From: Lepas anatifera
Lineage: Eukaryota; Arthropoda; Thecostraca; Lepadidae
Assembly (NCBI GenBank): GCA_034440635.1
Contig: JAOTON010001264.1
Location: 99,202-163,201, forward strand
Direction: 5' to 3'
DNA: 64,000 nucleotides
Below are positions 12,075-24,000 of the stretch, one piece after another. Each line of letters opens with the position of its first letter. The first letter of the stretch is position 1. The notes beneath the pieces were generated by a model. That model was not told where the DNA came from. It did not search any database and worked only from the letters and a program-made list of their open reading frames with translations. The translations under genes were made by a program, and so were the position numbers.

Positions 12075-13095
12075 TCAACGTAGGGATACTTGCGAACCAG
12101 AAGTTCGTAAAGCTTGCGTACCACGAAATCTACCCGCAGTACCATTCAACAGGCAAAAATTCTCCTGGAACTCCTGCACGAATTTCATCCACTCAGGGGA
12201 TGTGGGTAGTGTCAGTCCACCCGGGTTAAGTGTGAGAATCCAGCCCAGATCACTGCTAGCACGGGCAGCTGTGGTACACTCGCTCGATCCTTGGCCAAGA
12301 CTAGGATCAACATCCCTACACTTGTGGGCTTTAAAGCCAGCCACATAGGCGAGGGCTTCTCGCGACAACTGATGTGCACTGCTCTTCACCGGTGCAGGCG
12401 CTGCGCTTGCAGTAAAAGACTGCTCCACTTCACTTCTCCATCTGATCACACAAAGCAGCCGACATCATCAAGCTCTTCAGTAATGACTGTCGGGGGGGTG
12501 TCCAGTCGCAGGGTAGCCGCACTCAAGTATGTTGATTCTTATTATTCCACGAACACGAGTCTTGCCCTCCACCGCCGTTGGGTGGGTGCTGCCTGCTCCC
12601 AAGCCCCTGACCTGAGAAAAGAAGTTCGTTACCATGTCCTGATTCACCCGAGACGTCAGAAAGTACTTGACACCGTAGATGTTCTTGAGCATGCTGTGGA
12701 GACCTCGCAAGGCTGTTAAGGACATGATGAAACCGTTCTGGAATGGTACCTGCTCTGGCATCCGACTCGGGAGTCCCGAATCAGCCGCATAAACTCGAGC
12801 AGAGAAGTATACTGAGCATTCATGGTGTGCTCCAAGCCGAATGCTGACCGATGAGCCTTGCCGTCCAGGAAGCACTGAAAGTTGCAGGTGTCGAACATCT
12901 CGTCGCAGGTGATGATGAACAGAGCCTGCTTGACGAAGCGTTGACCGAATAGGTGGAGTAGACACCTTCCCACGCGCTCGCTGAGCATCTGGGCCGCTGG
13001 ACGTACTTGCTGTCGCTCCTGGCCAGTCACCTGACGGAATTTTTTGGTATAAACTTCATGTGACAATCATCAACTGATGGGCGATTGTCAAAACG
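12075..13095 (-). pseudogene. P-element/THAP9-like transposase, C-terminal half, frameshifted
   Basis: On the minus strand three overlapping frames give consecutive blocks of a P-type (THAP9-like) DNA transposase. The first, 13095-12750, reads QVRPAAQMLSERVGRCLLHL and CDEMFDTCNF, resembling the helical insertion domain. The second, 12770-12477, reads PFQNGFIMSLTALRGLHSML, then FLTSRVNQDMVTNFFSQVRG and THPTAVEGKTRVRGIIR. This matches the conserved LTxxLNQDxxExFFxxxRxxGGxxxxPTxxxFxxRxR region near the end of the RNase-H-like fold. The third, 12449-12075, reads SREALAYVAGFKAHKCRD and NPGGLTLPTSPEWMKFVQEF, the usual C-terminal domain. At least two frameshifts separate them. The DNA-binding THAP domain and the first catalytic part are absent, and no element ends were found. 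Recognised from family motifs only; no search was run. Confidence 0.78.
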
Positions 13096-13104
13096 AACAG
13101 TTTT

Positions 13105-13420
13105 ATTGGATATTTTGCTATATCGAGCAAATAACTGACATTTAGCCAAATATTCACAATCTAGTCATTTATCATTATTTTTCAACTTAACAAATATTAG
13201 AAGATGAAACATGTTCAGCTCTCACACGTTTATAGATTTGTTTTAAATCTATCTTCACCTATCAGGGTAGGTTCATAATCTCTTTTTATTCAAAAGAGGA
13301 CCACAAAAACTATTGCTATGTTCCCGTTGCCAGAGAAAAATATATTTATATGTTCATTCGAAGGAGTGACCTGATATTCATTTGATAGCAATGAATCAAT
13401 TTTGCCTCTGCAAATACAAT
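13105..13420. repeat. Dispersed repeat B, copy 1 (about 316 bp)
   Basis: From ATTGGATATTTTGCTATATC to GCCTCTGCAAATACAAT it matches 33710-34025 with roughly 5% mismatches by eye. Here it is followed directly by CT microsatellite DNA, whereas the other copy is preceded by an AT microsatellite. Confidence 0.92.
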
Positions 13421-13601
13421 CTCTCTCTCTCTCTCTTTCTCATTCTCTTTCTCTTCTGAATGCCTCTTTCTGAATAGCTATCTGAATGACTCTATGAATG
13501 GCTCTGTAAATGACTATCTGAATGACTCTCTCTCTGATAGCTCCTCTCTCTACCTCTCTCTCTCTTCCCCTTCCCTTCTTCTGCTCTTTTTTCTCTCTCC
13601 C

Positions 13602-13666
<65 letters not shown>

Positions 13667-13995
13667 TAATGACTCTCTGAATGATTCTCTGAATGAGTTT
13701 CTGAATGCCTCTTTCTGAATTGCTATCTGAATGACTCTATTAATGGCTCTCTAAATGACTCTGTCTGAATGACTCTCTCTTAATGGCTCGCTGTGAATGA
13801 CTGTAACTGACTCTCTGTCTGAATGATTCTCTGAATGACTTTCTGAATGCCTCTTTCCGAATGCCTCTTTCTGAATAGCTATCTGAATGACTCTATTAAT
13901 GGCTCTCTAAACGACTATCTGAATGACTCTCTCTTAATGATTCTCTGTGAATGACTTTCCTGAATGGCTCTCTGTGAATGACTCTGAATGACTCT
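13421..13995. repeat. CT microsatellite and CTGAATGACTCT minisatellite
   Basis: CT runs occur at 13421-13442 and about 13605-13662. Around and after them the phrase CTGAATGACTCT (with variants such as CTCTTTCTGAATAGCTAT) repeats to about 13995. The unit probably arose by expansion of CT blocks joined to TGAATGA. Confidence 0.9.
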
Positions 13996-14809
13996 CTCTC
14001 TCCTTCAAAGAGAGGGTGCTGTAACACCGCTGCCACCAGGTGGCACGTGCAGCCGTGTTGGCGACAACGGTGGAGATGGGTGAATACAGGCGAGTACAGG
14101 CCTCGTTTCTGCCGCCCCAAGCAAGAAAAGCGTAAGCGACATTTGCCCAACTTTTCAGGAGGGCGGTTTTTATGTTGAGAATTATTGCGCATTTCTATAG
14201 GCTAATTTTAGGGAAATTTTTATACCATCTGAAGGAGAATGACGAAGAGAATTTGGTGACAAAAATTATTTTCGATGAAAACAAAACATTTTTAATGTTT
14301 CCCGAGTATTTTTCTTGCGATAGCGGATTGAACAAATCGAACAACAACTCGCGGAATAAAAAAGCGTACAGGACGTTTTCACAAGTCGAAAAACACAATG
14401 CGCTGTGGGATCGAGAAACGCCCAAGGAAAAAAAGCGTATGTGACACTTCTGCTTTTTTTAACTTTGGTATAACTGAAGGTATTCTCGAAATAAGAAAGG
14501 TAAAACTGTATACGCCTTTCTTGCTCTTCATGAATGGCACACATCTTTTTCTGGCACAGACAGTTATACGCTTTTCTTATTCAACCTTCACCTATTTTCA
14601 TGCTCTTTGAACTATTCAAATGTGTTATCCTCTGACCATCTACGATATGTACACTAAAATAGCAATTAATAAAAAAAACTTACAAACTGGAGTAATATAT
14701 TTTTGATAGTAACATACTTTAACATAATAACTTCCACCCTGGTGACGGTCTTTTACACCCTCCGCCTAAGACTTTCCAGGATGGTCAGAAAACGGTAAGC
14801 GTAGAGCCG
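13996..14809. other. Intergenic; short anonymous ORF at 14172-14444
   Basis: AT-rich sequence. The 90-codon plus-strand frame at 14172-14444 is lysine- and asparagine-rich and matches no family I know. Nothing else is visible. Confidence 0.4.
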
Positions 14810-15200
14810 TCACACTTTGCATAGATGTTCAATGTTCTTTTGCATTTCCTGAAAATTTTACGTCCAGCTCATGTTAGGTCAAGTCACCACATCTCTATAA
14901 GTATTTAAAGTGGCACCAGTGAGAGTATGTTTAATCTATTGATCCGATGTTCATAGAACATCATAAGGTTGCCGAGTACAAGAATGTGTGGTTACGGAAT
15001 TTTCCATATGGATGACCTAGGGTCATGTAGGGGTCATGACCTTCCCATTGGGTGAGCTATAAAATGCCTGTATTTCAGTCCCCACGGCTCAAATCAACTT
15101 CAAAACCTCAGGATCATGTGTTCGTGGCCCATTACTAAGGGTCACTTTGACAATTTTGACCTGTAACCTAGTAATTTTGACCAATTTGTCTTTTAACTTG
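14810..15200. repeat. Decayed AGGTCA-rich element fragment
   Basis: Contains GATGACCTAGGGTCATG, GGGGTCATGACC and GTTAGGTCAAGTCACC, with an order of phrases like the element at 20751-21593 (GTACAAGAATG..., then paired GACCT/AGGTC blocks, then CCATTGG). No termini remain. Confidence 0.5.
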
Positions 15201-17795
15201 CAAGCAAGCAATGCTACAGTTTTATTTTACTATCATTGTGTTTGTTTTGTCACTGCAAGTCCAATGGTGTATGTTATGGCCGTAACAGGTCACTGGGTCA
15301 GTTTTGTTTTTGAGTTGATTTTGAAACGACCGCGGCGAACAGCATTAAGACTTAGCGTGTGAGTTGATGGGGATAGCACATGCTATTGGAGTTTTTCGAG
15401 CAGCTCTGATGCAGTGACCCAAAATAGGTTTTGCGCTAGGGTGTGGAAGGGAAAATTCAGCTCGGAATGTATGGCGAGTGAGTGGAAAATTCCCCTCAAA
15501 ATGTATGGCGGAATAAAAATTTTCCAATTTGGGTACTCAGGTGGGAAACTCTCAAAGCCCTTGTTTGAACTGAGGGATGGATATTTCCTTTAATTTTCCA
15601 AAGTAAATATTTTTTAATTATCCCCAAGCAGAATTGTTTGACCATTACCATGTGAAAAATTTGGGTTAAGCAGGTAAATCTTTACCAACTGAAACCCCTT
15701 GATGCAATTTCCAATGATTTTTTAAGGAATTGGTGAATTGCCACAAATAAAAAACTTTTTGGGGGCCTCTGAGACCAACCTTTGTGGGAAAGAACCCTGG
15801 GAGCCACCAATACTACCATTTGTGGGATGAAGATCAACTCTTGGGGGGGCTTCCCTAGACCAACTCTTGTGCCCCTCCTCTCCTCTCCCACACGACCAGC
15901 TCTAAAGGGCCCCTGAGACGAAATATCGGGGCCCCCCTTAGACCAACTTTGCAGAGAGGGCCTCTGAGACCGGCAGGTAATGAAAAATGAAAGGGGATTT
16001 TTTCGTGCAATACCTAGGGCCAAAATTAATTATCTAAGCATACACTGTATAGTTTTTTTGTCCGGGACAACGCCCCTCTTATACCTATACCTATATTTAT
16101 CGGAATTTTGGAGGCCACTCCTGACCTCAATCACTGCACCTCGCATACACCTATGCTAGGGCCCAGTAGAGCCTTGGTTTACACTTAACTAACCAGACAA
16201 AACTACAAACTTTCTATCAATGGCAATAAACTCTTCCAGACTCTTGCTAAAAGGTTCTTTTCTTTACCTGTCAATTCCCCTGCTCCTCTTCACATATATA
16301 CTCACCTTCATATGAAGATGCTGCTTTCTATGAATCTAATCAAAGCTACAGCCTTTTTCTTTCTGCTGCTGTTGTTGTTTCTTCCTTTCGTCTACAATCA
16401 GCCAGGCGCGGCGTGTTGCGACAGCGTCAGAGCGACTACTACTTTAAATTTCTGATCGGTTGCCGCTTGCCGGTCGCATGAGCTACATAATTTGCATTTC
16501 AAAAATTGCTCTAAATTAATTTTCTAAATCCTTATAGACTAGAAAATTATACAACTAAAAGCACACAAAGAGGAATACTAACAATGTTTTGTCAATAACG
16601 AATATGAAACCTGCCTTTCAAAAAGCCTAAAGATGCCGCTTTTATTTAGCAGATGTAAAGACGGCGTTTTGGTAAGTCCACGCCGTAGACCAGCCATACA
16701 AAGAAGTGCCGATGTTTGAAGGGTAACTGGATGCATTCTTGTTGCCCAAAAAAATCATTTAATGAAAATGTAGAGTTGCAATGTATTCAAGTGCCGGACA
16801 CTTTCAGTTCAACTTAAATATCAGAGTATTTATGTCTAGGGTGTCAGGGTGTGAGTGAATTTGGGTGTCACACGGCGTGGACGCAGGAATGAAGGGCTGA
16901 GATGGATAAAAATTATTTTCTTCCCAATAAATGGTCAATTTTCTACGATACAATGTCAAAAAAATTTGCTGCTTAAAATACAAATTTCAAGATAATTGCT
17001 TTTAACAACAAGATGACCAAAAATGGTTTTTCACTATTCTCGGTTCCAGAAATACAAAAACAAGGTTTCAAGGATGTAAGCCTAGAAATCATGTGCACAG
17101 ATAAACTGCTTTCCAAAAATATATCTTTCAAAGCGGTTAGCTCATTTTTTTGGCTACAAAAGGCTAGGGTGTCTAATTTTCCACTCACCAATTTTGTGAG
17201 TGGTGGAATTTAGTTTCGGTATTCACCCATTGGAACTTTCTCCGGTGGGGCAGGGGGACTGAGCGTCTTGCCCGCGCCAGAATTTCGATTCAGTTGTTCT
17301 ACTGAAAGCGGTGGAGATAAGGATGCCAGGTATAATTGTTTAGAGAAATAGAAATCGCCAGATTTTCTTTCAGAAAAGCGAAAGAAGTGCATAAGAGCCG
17401 AGTTAATTTGGCGATCTTCTAGTTGATTCTCCTGCTCTCTTTTTCCAGTGGACGTTGGTGAGGAGGCAATGGAACTGGCCTTTGTAGTAGGTATTGTTGA
17501 GTAAAATTCAATTGTAGTAAGCATTGTTACTGTTGAAAGTGAGTGCAAAATTCAGCAAAAAAATATAAAAGTGAGTGGAAAATTTTGCTTGACTAGGTGT
17601 CGGTCTGCACCCAGCACCCCAGGTTTTGGGACACTGTTCTGATGACCTATTTTTTTAGAATAGACCTTTAAGAAAGATCAAGATGTGTTGTAATCTGTAG
17701 GAAGAAGATGAGATGACGCCAAAATTGTTAAGAGATCCGTAATAAAGGGAAACGCAAAGTCTACACCCGATCAACTTGCCCTGTGTGGGAATTGA
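15201..17795. other. Non-coding; scattered inverted GTGAGTGGAAAATT motifs and a weak minisatellite
   Basis: GTGAGTGGAAAATT occurs at about 15478 and 17567 in the plus sense and inverted at about 17176. They may be ends of a decayed TIR element, but pairing is ambiguous. At 15760-15985 phrases like CTCTGAGACCAAC and TAGACCAACT recur irregularly. A 47-codon frame at 16312-16455 looks like a signal peptide but is too short to support as a gene. Confidence 0.4.
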
Positions 17796-17803
17796 CAGCA
17801 CGT
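17796..17803. other. Left 8-bp TSD of the giant element (CAGCACGT)
   Basis: CAGCACGT immediately precedes the left TIR and is repeated exactly at 32869-32876 immediately after the right TIR. Confidence 0.9.
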
Positions 17804-17950
17804 CAGGGGCGGATCCAGGAATTTTCGCTAGGGGGCCGCAGCGCTGGGGGGCGCCACTTTCATAGCCAGGGGGCGCAATTTTTAGGCCGGCTGGGGGCGC
17901 CAAATTTTATGTTCTTTACCCATTTAAAGCATTTTTGTGAACTGAATCAG

Positions 17951-18895
17951 TTAACCTGCGCCCCGGTGGGCCTCCGAGTCACCTTCACCCTGGTGGGGGT
18001 GTTTGAACACCCCTCTCAAACTCGTCCCCTATGCAGGATAGCGAAAAACGCGAACCCTGGTGGATAGCTCATACAAATTCATGAAGACACTATATCAGTC
18101 ACTTTTTGACTCAGGTCAACATTGAGGCCATGGCAGGTCAAAGAAGTTGGCATTTTGAGCAAAGTCTAGCGTCTGAAAGCGTTGAGTTATAATAATTTTG
18201 TAGACACTGTTCGCTCTCTCTCGTCACGGCGAATCGAATGATGTATAATATGAGCATACTAGGTCAAAACACAAATCACCTGACTTCAGGTCAGGTCAAG
18301 GTCACTTTTTGACTTAGCATAGTCCATATGCCTATCAATCGACTGGCAATAGCAATCCAAACGCAATGGTATAAACATAAAAGCTGTATCATCATTTCAT
18401 GCAAAGTTATTGACCTAAGTCTCAAAACTGCTTAAGTAGCTTCGGATGATCTCTCAGAAGTCACAGGTCAAAAATTGCAACATTAACCTAAAAAAGGGCC
18501 TAAGATACTTCGATTTGGAGAATATGAAGGTATTATCACCTTTATCTACACAAATACAAACCATTTTCTGTTTTTATCTGTATTTCCAATGGAGAGGTCA
18601 TGGTCCGTATTTGACCTTATGTCATCGATATGAAAAATCCCGGAACTTCTTGGAGAACTCGGTGAGGTCATTATGTGTTATAAGTATCAATCCGATAGAT
18701 TCACTCATTTCCTACTTATGCCACCTTCAACATTTTTTGAGGTAAGGTCACTTAACCTGCAGTGATGACCTGACCTGAGATGACCCAAGCAAACATTTTT
18801 GAGGGATTCTTGCGGAATCGATCAAGAATAAGGTGTGCCAAGTACGGCGGCGCTTCGCGTCGCCGTTTTTTCTTGCCGCCCGAAAAACCGGAGGG
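17951..18895. mobile_element. TTAA-flanked AGGTCA-rich element, right end lost
   Basis: It begins TTAA then CCTGCGCCCCGGTGGG, like the intact element at 55693-56721 (TTAA then CCCGCGCCCCACCGG). Its interior has many AGGTCA/TGACCT motifs. Near 18846-18893 the sequence GGCGGCGCTTCGCGTCGCCG and AAAAACCGGAGGG corresponds to the subterminal hairpin and right end of its relatives, but no TTAA follows. Non-coding. Confidence 0.6.
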
Positions 18896-19322
18896 TCAAA
18901 GAGGTAATTAGTTTCATATTTTCTTTAAAAAATGAGGGAAGATTACGGCTTTGAATGTATCTAAAATACATCTCAGGAGTGGTAAAAAGTGAATGTATCT
19001 CTTTGGCGTTTATTTTATTGTGCACTGGAACCCACGGTTAGTAAAGACACTTTGGGACCCGGGGAGACTGCATGGGACTATTTTCTCCCCAATCAGTGAT
19101 CAAAATTATCTTCAGAAGCCTTAAACAGAAAGAAGACCAACGAATGTTTAGAATAGGCCCGTCTCGTTCAATGACCCTATGTTTGTCATTGGGGATTAGG
19201 TTTCTACAGGACATGTCAGATCAAGTCCCGATACACTTTAAGAAGCGCCATGATGGTTACATGGACTACTGATTTTGCTTATATGATGATGATTAGCACA
19301 CAGGGCCTTAACTAGCCATAAG
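18896..19322. other. Internal DNA of the giant element, no gene seen
   Basis: AT-rich unique-looking sequence between the TTAA-type relic and the nested 4.7-kb element. No ORF or repeat of note. Confidence 0.4.
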
Positions 19323-20372
19323 GGTCTAATCAGGGGCGCAGCCAGAGCTTTGGTATGGGGGGGCACACCAACTTTGAGGGGCACCCCGGGGAAAAAGGGC
19401 ACTTTTTAACGTAACCTAAAAAACTTACTATATCTTTGTTTATATCATTTTTGGGCATCTTTGGTTCAATAAAAATGCAAATAAATCATTGACGGAGAAG
19501 TAAAACGCGATTAAAACCGAAAAAAGGGGAAAAATATCACCAAAATGTCATGGAAGTAGCCAAAACACGACTGTTTTGGATAGATTTAAGGACAAATTAA
19601 CCAACTCATGCAAGTACCTAACATCAGAGAAATCAGCGGAGCATGTGATGTATGTTATAATGTGCAGGTAAAGCCATATTGGAGTCGAAAACTCATTTGT
19701 TATGCCCACTGGTTTTGTCGTGACGAGTGAGCCCTGGCTAAACGCGGATTAAGTTCCTTGCCTCCCACAATCGCCGTGGGACGAGGAGTGGCATAGTGTC
19801 TTTGGAAGGACACATTTTTTCTGCCGGAAAAATTTGGGAGATACCTTTTGAACGCGTTTATTAAGCTCCAATCCTCAAGGATCGGTCCCAGTTAAGAGTA
19901 TATAAAAGGTAAACAGGCCGGTGGTTTGGATGGGGATGGTGTGACAGAGCTTAAAATTGTGAAAACTAGTTCTTCATTTAAATTAATTAGTAGAAATCCT
20001 GGTTTAGGGGACTGTGCTCTGAGCTCAGGGGCACATGCCTTTTTATCATCCCTTCCCAGAATCCACCAGTATAATAAGTAATTTATATAACCCGGGGCGC
20101 CTAGGTATCACAAGCCGTTTTAGAGATTCCTCATTCCTCTTTAGCCCCGTTTTACAAAAAGAGTTTCCATTGTGTTCTTATCCCCATCTATTCAAGACCA
20201 GCTCTGGGGCCCCCAAGTGTGGATCAGAGGCCTCCAGAGCAGCTTCCCCCATCCCCCCAGTTTTACCTCCAGGGACTAGACTAGCTCAGTGACCCCGCCC
20301 CGAGATGATGGGAGTTGGCCTTGTGTTCTTATTATCTGTCTATTCAAGACCATCTCAGGGGCCCCTGATGTA

Positions 20373-20554
20373 ATAATAATAATTTTTGGGGCTTATCGAC
20401 GCACCAACTGCCAGGGTCATATGGCGTCGCCAACTCTTTCCCTGTTGGAAGGGTTTCTCGGGAGCCAGCTTGCTCCTTGTTCAGGGAAGCCGCCGGGCCT
20501 TGAACCCGGGTCGGCTGCGTGGCAGACAGCTATGCTGACCACTCCACTACCGCG
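20373..20554 (-). mobile_element. tRNA-derived SINE
   Basis: On the minus strand the sequence starts GCGCGGTAGTGGAGTGGTCA (A-box-like) and carries CCGGGTTCAAGGCCCGG (B box GGTTCAAGGC within a T-arm-like stem), then a unique tail ending in repeated ATT. The flanks GCCCCTGATGTA (20361-20372) and CCCCCTGATGTA (20555-20566) form an 11-of-12 target duplication. The sister element at about 62800 has the uninterrupted site (GATCTACATTAGGGGCCCC), confirming an insertion. Confidence 0.85.
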
Positions 20555-20750
20555 CCCCCTGATGTAGATCAGGGCCACAGAGCAGCTCATGCTTCACCCA
20601 GGGACTAGACTAGCTCATTGGTCCCAGAGATGAGGCCATCAGACTAGCTCAATGGGCCACAGATAGGCTCATAGGGCCTTAAAACAGTTCAAGAAGCCCC
20701 AGAACAGTTTAAGACGCCAGCTCACCTCAGGGGGCCTCAAGCCAACTTAA

Positions 20751-21593
20751 CACGCGCATTGACGGGGGGGCGGGTACCCGCCCCCCTCGGGTTTTTCGGA
20801 GATAGCAGAAAAACGGCGGCGTGTAGCGCCGCCGTACTTGGTATACATTTTCCCTCATCATTTTTACAACTTCTGTGAAAATTTTAGGGTTAGGTCATCT
20901 CAGGTCAGGTCACCATTACAGGTCAAGTGACCCGACCTCAAAAAAAGTTTAAGATAGCATAAGTCGGAGCAGGGTGAACTTATCCGATTGAAACTCATAT
21001 CACATAATGGCCCCACCGAGTTCTCTAAAATATGTTCCGGTATTTTTGATATCGATGACCTAAGGTCAGGTATGAGGAATGACCTCTCCATTGGAAATAC
21101 ATGGGAAAATGGTTTTTACTGAATAACTCGGTAACGGATGATGATAGAGCGTTTATTTTAGCTGCATTAGACCCGCCTTGGCTTTACAGTTCTAATAATA
21201 AGTATTTTATATAATTTGACCCTGACCTGACCTCAGGTCAGGTCAAATCCTTGATTTGACCTAGCAAGGTCAAATTATATATCATTCGATTCGGCTTGCT
21301 AAGAGGATTCATATAGTTCAAGTCGTTTTGCTCTATCTTTACTTGTTCAGATTTAATGGCCGAAAAACTGAATTTACATGTTATCCCTATGACGGGCATG
21401 TTTTGACCTCTCGTGACCTTAAATGTGACCTGACAAAAAAATGGTTCAAATGTTTTCGATGGAGAAGTGGATGGGCAGCCCAACGCCGTTTACCGTTTTT
21501 CGCTACCTACCGTGGTTCTCGAGATCTTAGGGGGGGCGGGTACCCGCCCCCCCGTCAATGCGAAGGTGGCTCAGACCCCCGTCAATGCGCGTG
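20751..21593. mobile_element. TTAA-flanked TIR element with AGGTCA clusters (843 bp)
   Basis: TTAA at 20747-20750 and 21594-21597 flanks perfect 18-bp inverted ends CACGCGCATTGACGGGGG. A TTAA duplication is the signature of piggyBac-type transposition. Subterminal palindromes are GGGCGGGTACCCGCCC and GGCGGCGTGTAGCGCCGCC. The interior contains a dozen or so AGGTCA/TGACCT motifs, including a 21-bp inverted repeat at 21224-21244. No ORF. Confidence 0.85.
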
Positions 21594-24000
21594 TTAAGGG
21601 GCTCTCACAAGCTCAGCGCCCAAACCAGCTCAGGATACCCTCAGAACCTAGATTCGCTCTTGGGTCCCAGATCAGCTCTTGGGGCCCCAGATCAGCTCTT
21701 GGGGCCCCAGATCAGTTCAGGGGCCTCAGGTCAGGTCAGGGGGCAAGATCAAGTCAGGGGCAATAAATCAGCTCAGGAATCCCTCACCAGCTCGGGGCCC
21801 AATCAGTTCTAAAGCCCCAGAGCTGCTCAGGGGACACCAGATCGGCCCATAGGGCACCAGATCAGCCTCGGGGACAAACAATCAGATCAGTGGTCCCCGA
21901 CCAGCTCGGGAATACCAGATCAAGTCATGAGGCACTTAATCAGCTCAGGAGCCCCATACCATCTCAGGGGCCCTCATCAGCCTCCTTGGGCCCAGCTCAG
22001 CTCAGGGCTTTAGAGCTACTCATGAAATCACGTAAGGAGGCCCAGATCAGCTTATAGGGCACCAGATTAGCTCAGGGGCACCAGACTAGCTCAGAGGGCA
22101 TCAGATGGGCTCAGGAGGCACCAGATCGACTCAGGGGCATTAGTGCAGCTCAGGTGGCACCAGATCGATCCGCTCGGGGGCCAGATCAGCTCCCAGCCCC
22201 CCAGACTATGGCAGGAGCCTAAATCAGCTCAGGGAGCAACATAACAGCTCAGGGGACACAAGGTAGGCTCAGGGCCCACCAAACCAGCTCAGGAGGCACC
22301 AGGCCATCTAAGGAGACATCAATAATCAGCTGAGGGAGCACCTAATCAGCTGAAGAGGCGCCACATTGACTTAGGAGACAGAATAAACTTAGGGAGGCAT
22401 GAGATCGGCTCGGGGGCCCGAATCAGCTCAATGGGCACTAAATCAGCTATTAGGGCACCAAGCAAGCTTGGAGGCATTAGACTAACCCAGAGGGCATTAT
22501 ATAGGTTCATGAGGCACAATTATTTGCTCAGTGGGGCACTCGATTGACTCAGGGGCGCCAGATCAGCTTAGAGGGCAAGTAATCAGCTCAAGGGGCCAAG
22601 ACCAGCTGAGAGGCCACGAGATGAGCTCAAGAAGCACCAGATTAGCTTCACCCGTACGATTATTGGCGACGATGAGGCATTAGGTGAACACATACTAGGT
22701 GCCCATACTCTTCCCGGGTGCTTGGAGAGGCGACAGAATGCCCTAGCTGACCGAAAAAGGTATTAAGTTGTCCAACAATAGTTTCAATCGCTACATGCGG
22801 TCCAGTTACATCTAGGTTCAACGGCGTAGGGCACTAAATTTCGAGCGGCACGGCACAAATTGGGTACACCACCTGGCAATCAAAAGGGCACCCCGGCAGT
22901 GATGGGGGGCACGTGCTCCTTGTGCCCCCCTGGCTGCACCCCTGGACAGTAAATAAACTCCGGGAGGCATTAAATAAGCTCAGGGGGCCCGGATCAGCTC
23001 AAGGGGCGCAAAAAGAACACCAGACAAGCTCGGAGGCATCAAACTAACTCAGAGAGTATTATATAGGTTCAGAAGGCACAATTATTTTCTCAGGGGGGCA
23101 CCAGATTGACTACGAGGGCATCAGATCAGCTCAGAGGGCACATGATCAGCTCGAGGGGGCACCAGATGAGCTCCACCCGTACGATTATTGGCGACGATGA
23201 GGCATTATCTGGAAACGGATTACGTGCTTATACTCTTCCCGGGTGCTTGGAAAGGCAACAAAATGCTTTAGCTGACCAAACAGGCACTTAATTTTCAAAC
23301 AATAGTTGAAATCCCTAAATACCGTCTAGTTCCATCTATGTTCAACGGCGTAGGGCACTAAATTTCGAGCGGCACGGCCCAAAGGGGGTACACCACCTGG
23401 CAATCAAAAGGGCACCCGGCACCGATGGGGGCACGTGCCCCCTGTGCCCCCCTGGACAGTAGATAAACTACAGGAGGCTTTAAATAAGTTCAGGGGCCCG
23501 GATCAGCTCAAGGGGCACTAAAACAGCTAATAGGGCACCAGGCAAGCTCGGAGGCATCAAACTGACTTAGAGAGCATTGTATAGGTTCAGAAGGCACAGT
23601 TATTTTCTCAGGGGGGCACCAGATTGACTACGAGGGCATCAGATCAGCTCCAGAGGGCACATGATCAGCTCCAGAGGCCAATACCAGCGCTCAGGGGACA
23701 CCAGATGAGCTCAAGGGGCACCATATTAGCTTCGTCCGCACGATTATTGGCGACGATGAGGCATTATCTGGAAACTGATTACGTGCCTATACTCTTCCCG
23801 GGTGCTTGGAAAGGCAACAGAATGCCCTAACTGACCAAAAAGGCACTTAATTGTCAAACAATAGTTTAAATCGCTAAATGCAGTCTAGTTCTATCTAGGC
23901 TCAACGGCGTAGGGCACTAAATTTCGAGCGGCACGGCCCAAGGAGGGTACACCATCTGGCAATCAAAAGGGCACCCCAGCACCGATGGGGGGCACGTGCC
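21594..24000. repeat. Minisatellite (GGGGCACCAGATCAGCTCA-like units) with a triple higher-order repeat
   Basis: Short units of about 20-35 bp (CAGATCAGCTCAGGGGGC and variants) cover the segment. The block beginning near TACGATTATTGGCGACGATG recurs at about 22655, 23180 and 23739, each followed by the same roughly 290 bp that leads to a TIR-like end (CCTGGCTGCACCCCTG at 22929-22944, a deleted version near 23450, and the true end at 24027). The terminal segment has thus been tandemly triplicated. Confidence 0.9.

Noticed and set aside
14172..14444. 90-codon frame
   Set aside because: AT-rich, no known domain, no supporting context.
16312..16455. 47-residue frame resembling a secreted peptide (hydrophobic Leu/Phe stretch after the Met)
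   Set aside because: The hydrophobic run comes from CTG/TTG-rich sequence, there is no promoter or splice evidence, and the length is within chance.
15478..17189. TIR element bounded by GTGAGTGGAAAATT
   Set aside because: Three occurrences allow two pairings, identity stops after 14 bp and no target duplication was found.
22600..24000. CRISPR array, because of regularly repeated phrases
   Set aside because: Unit length and spacing vary, spacers are not unique and the context is a eukaryotic minisatellite.
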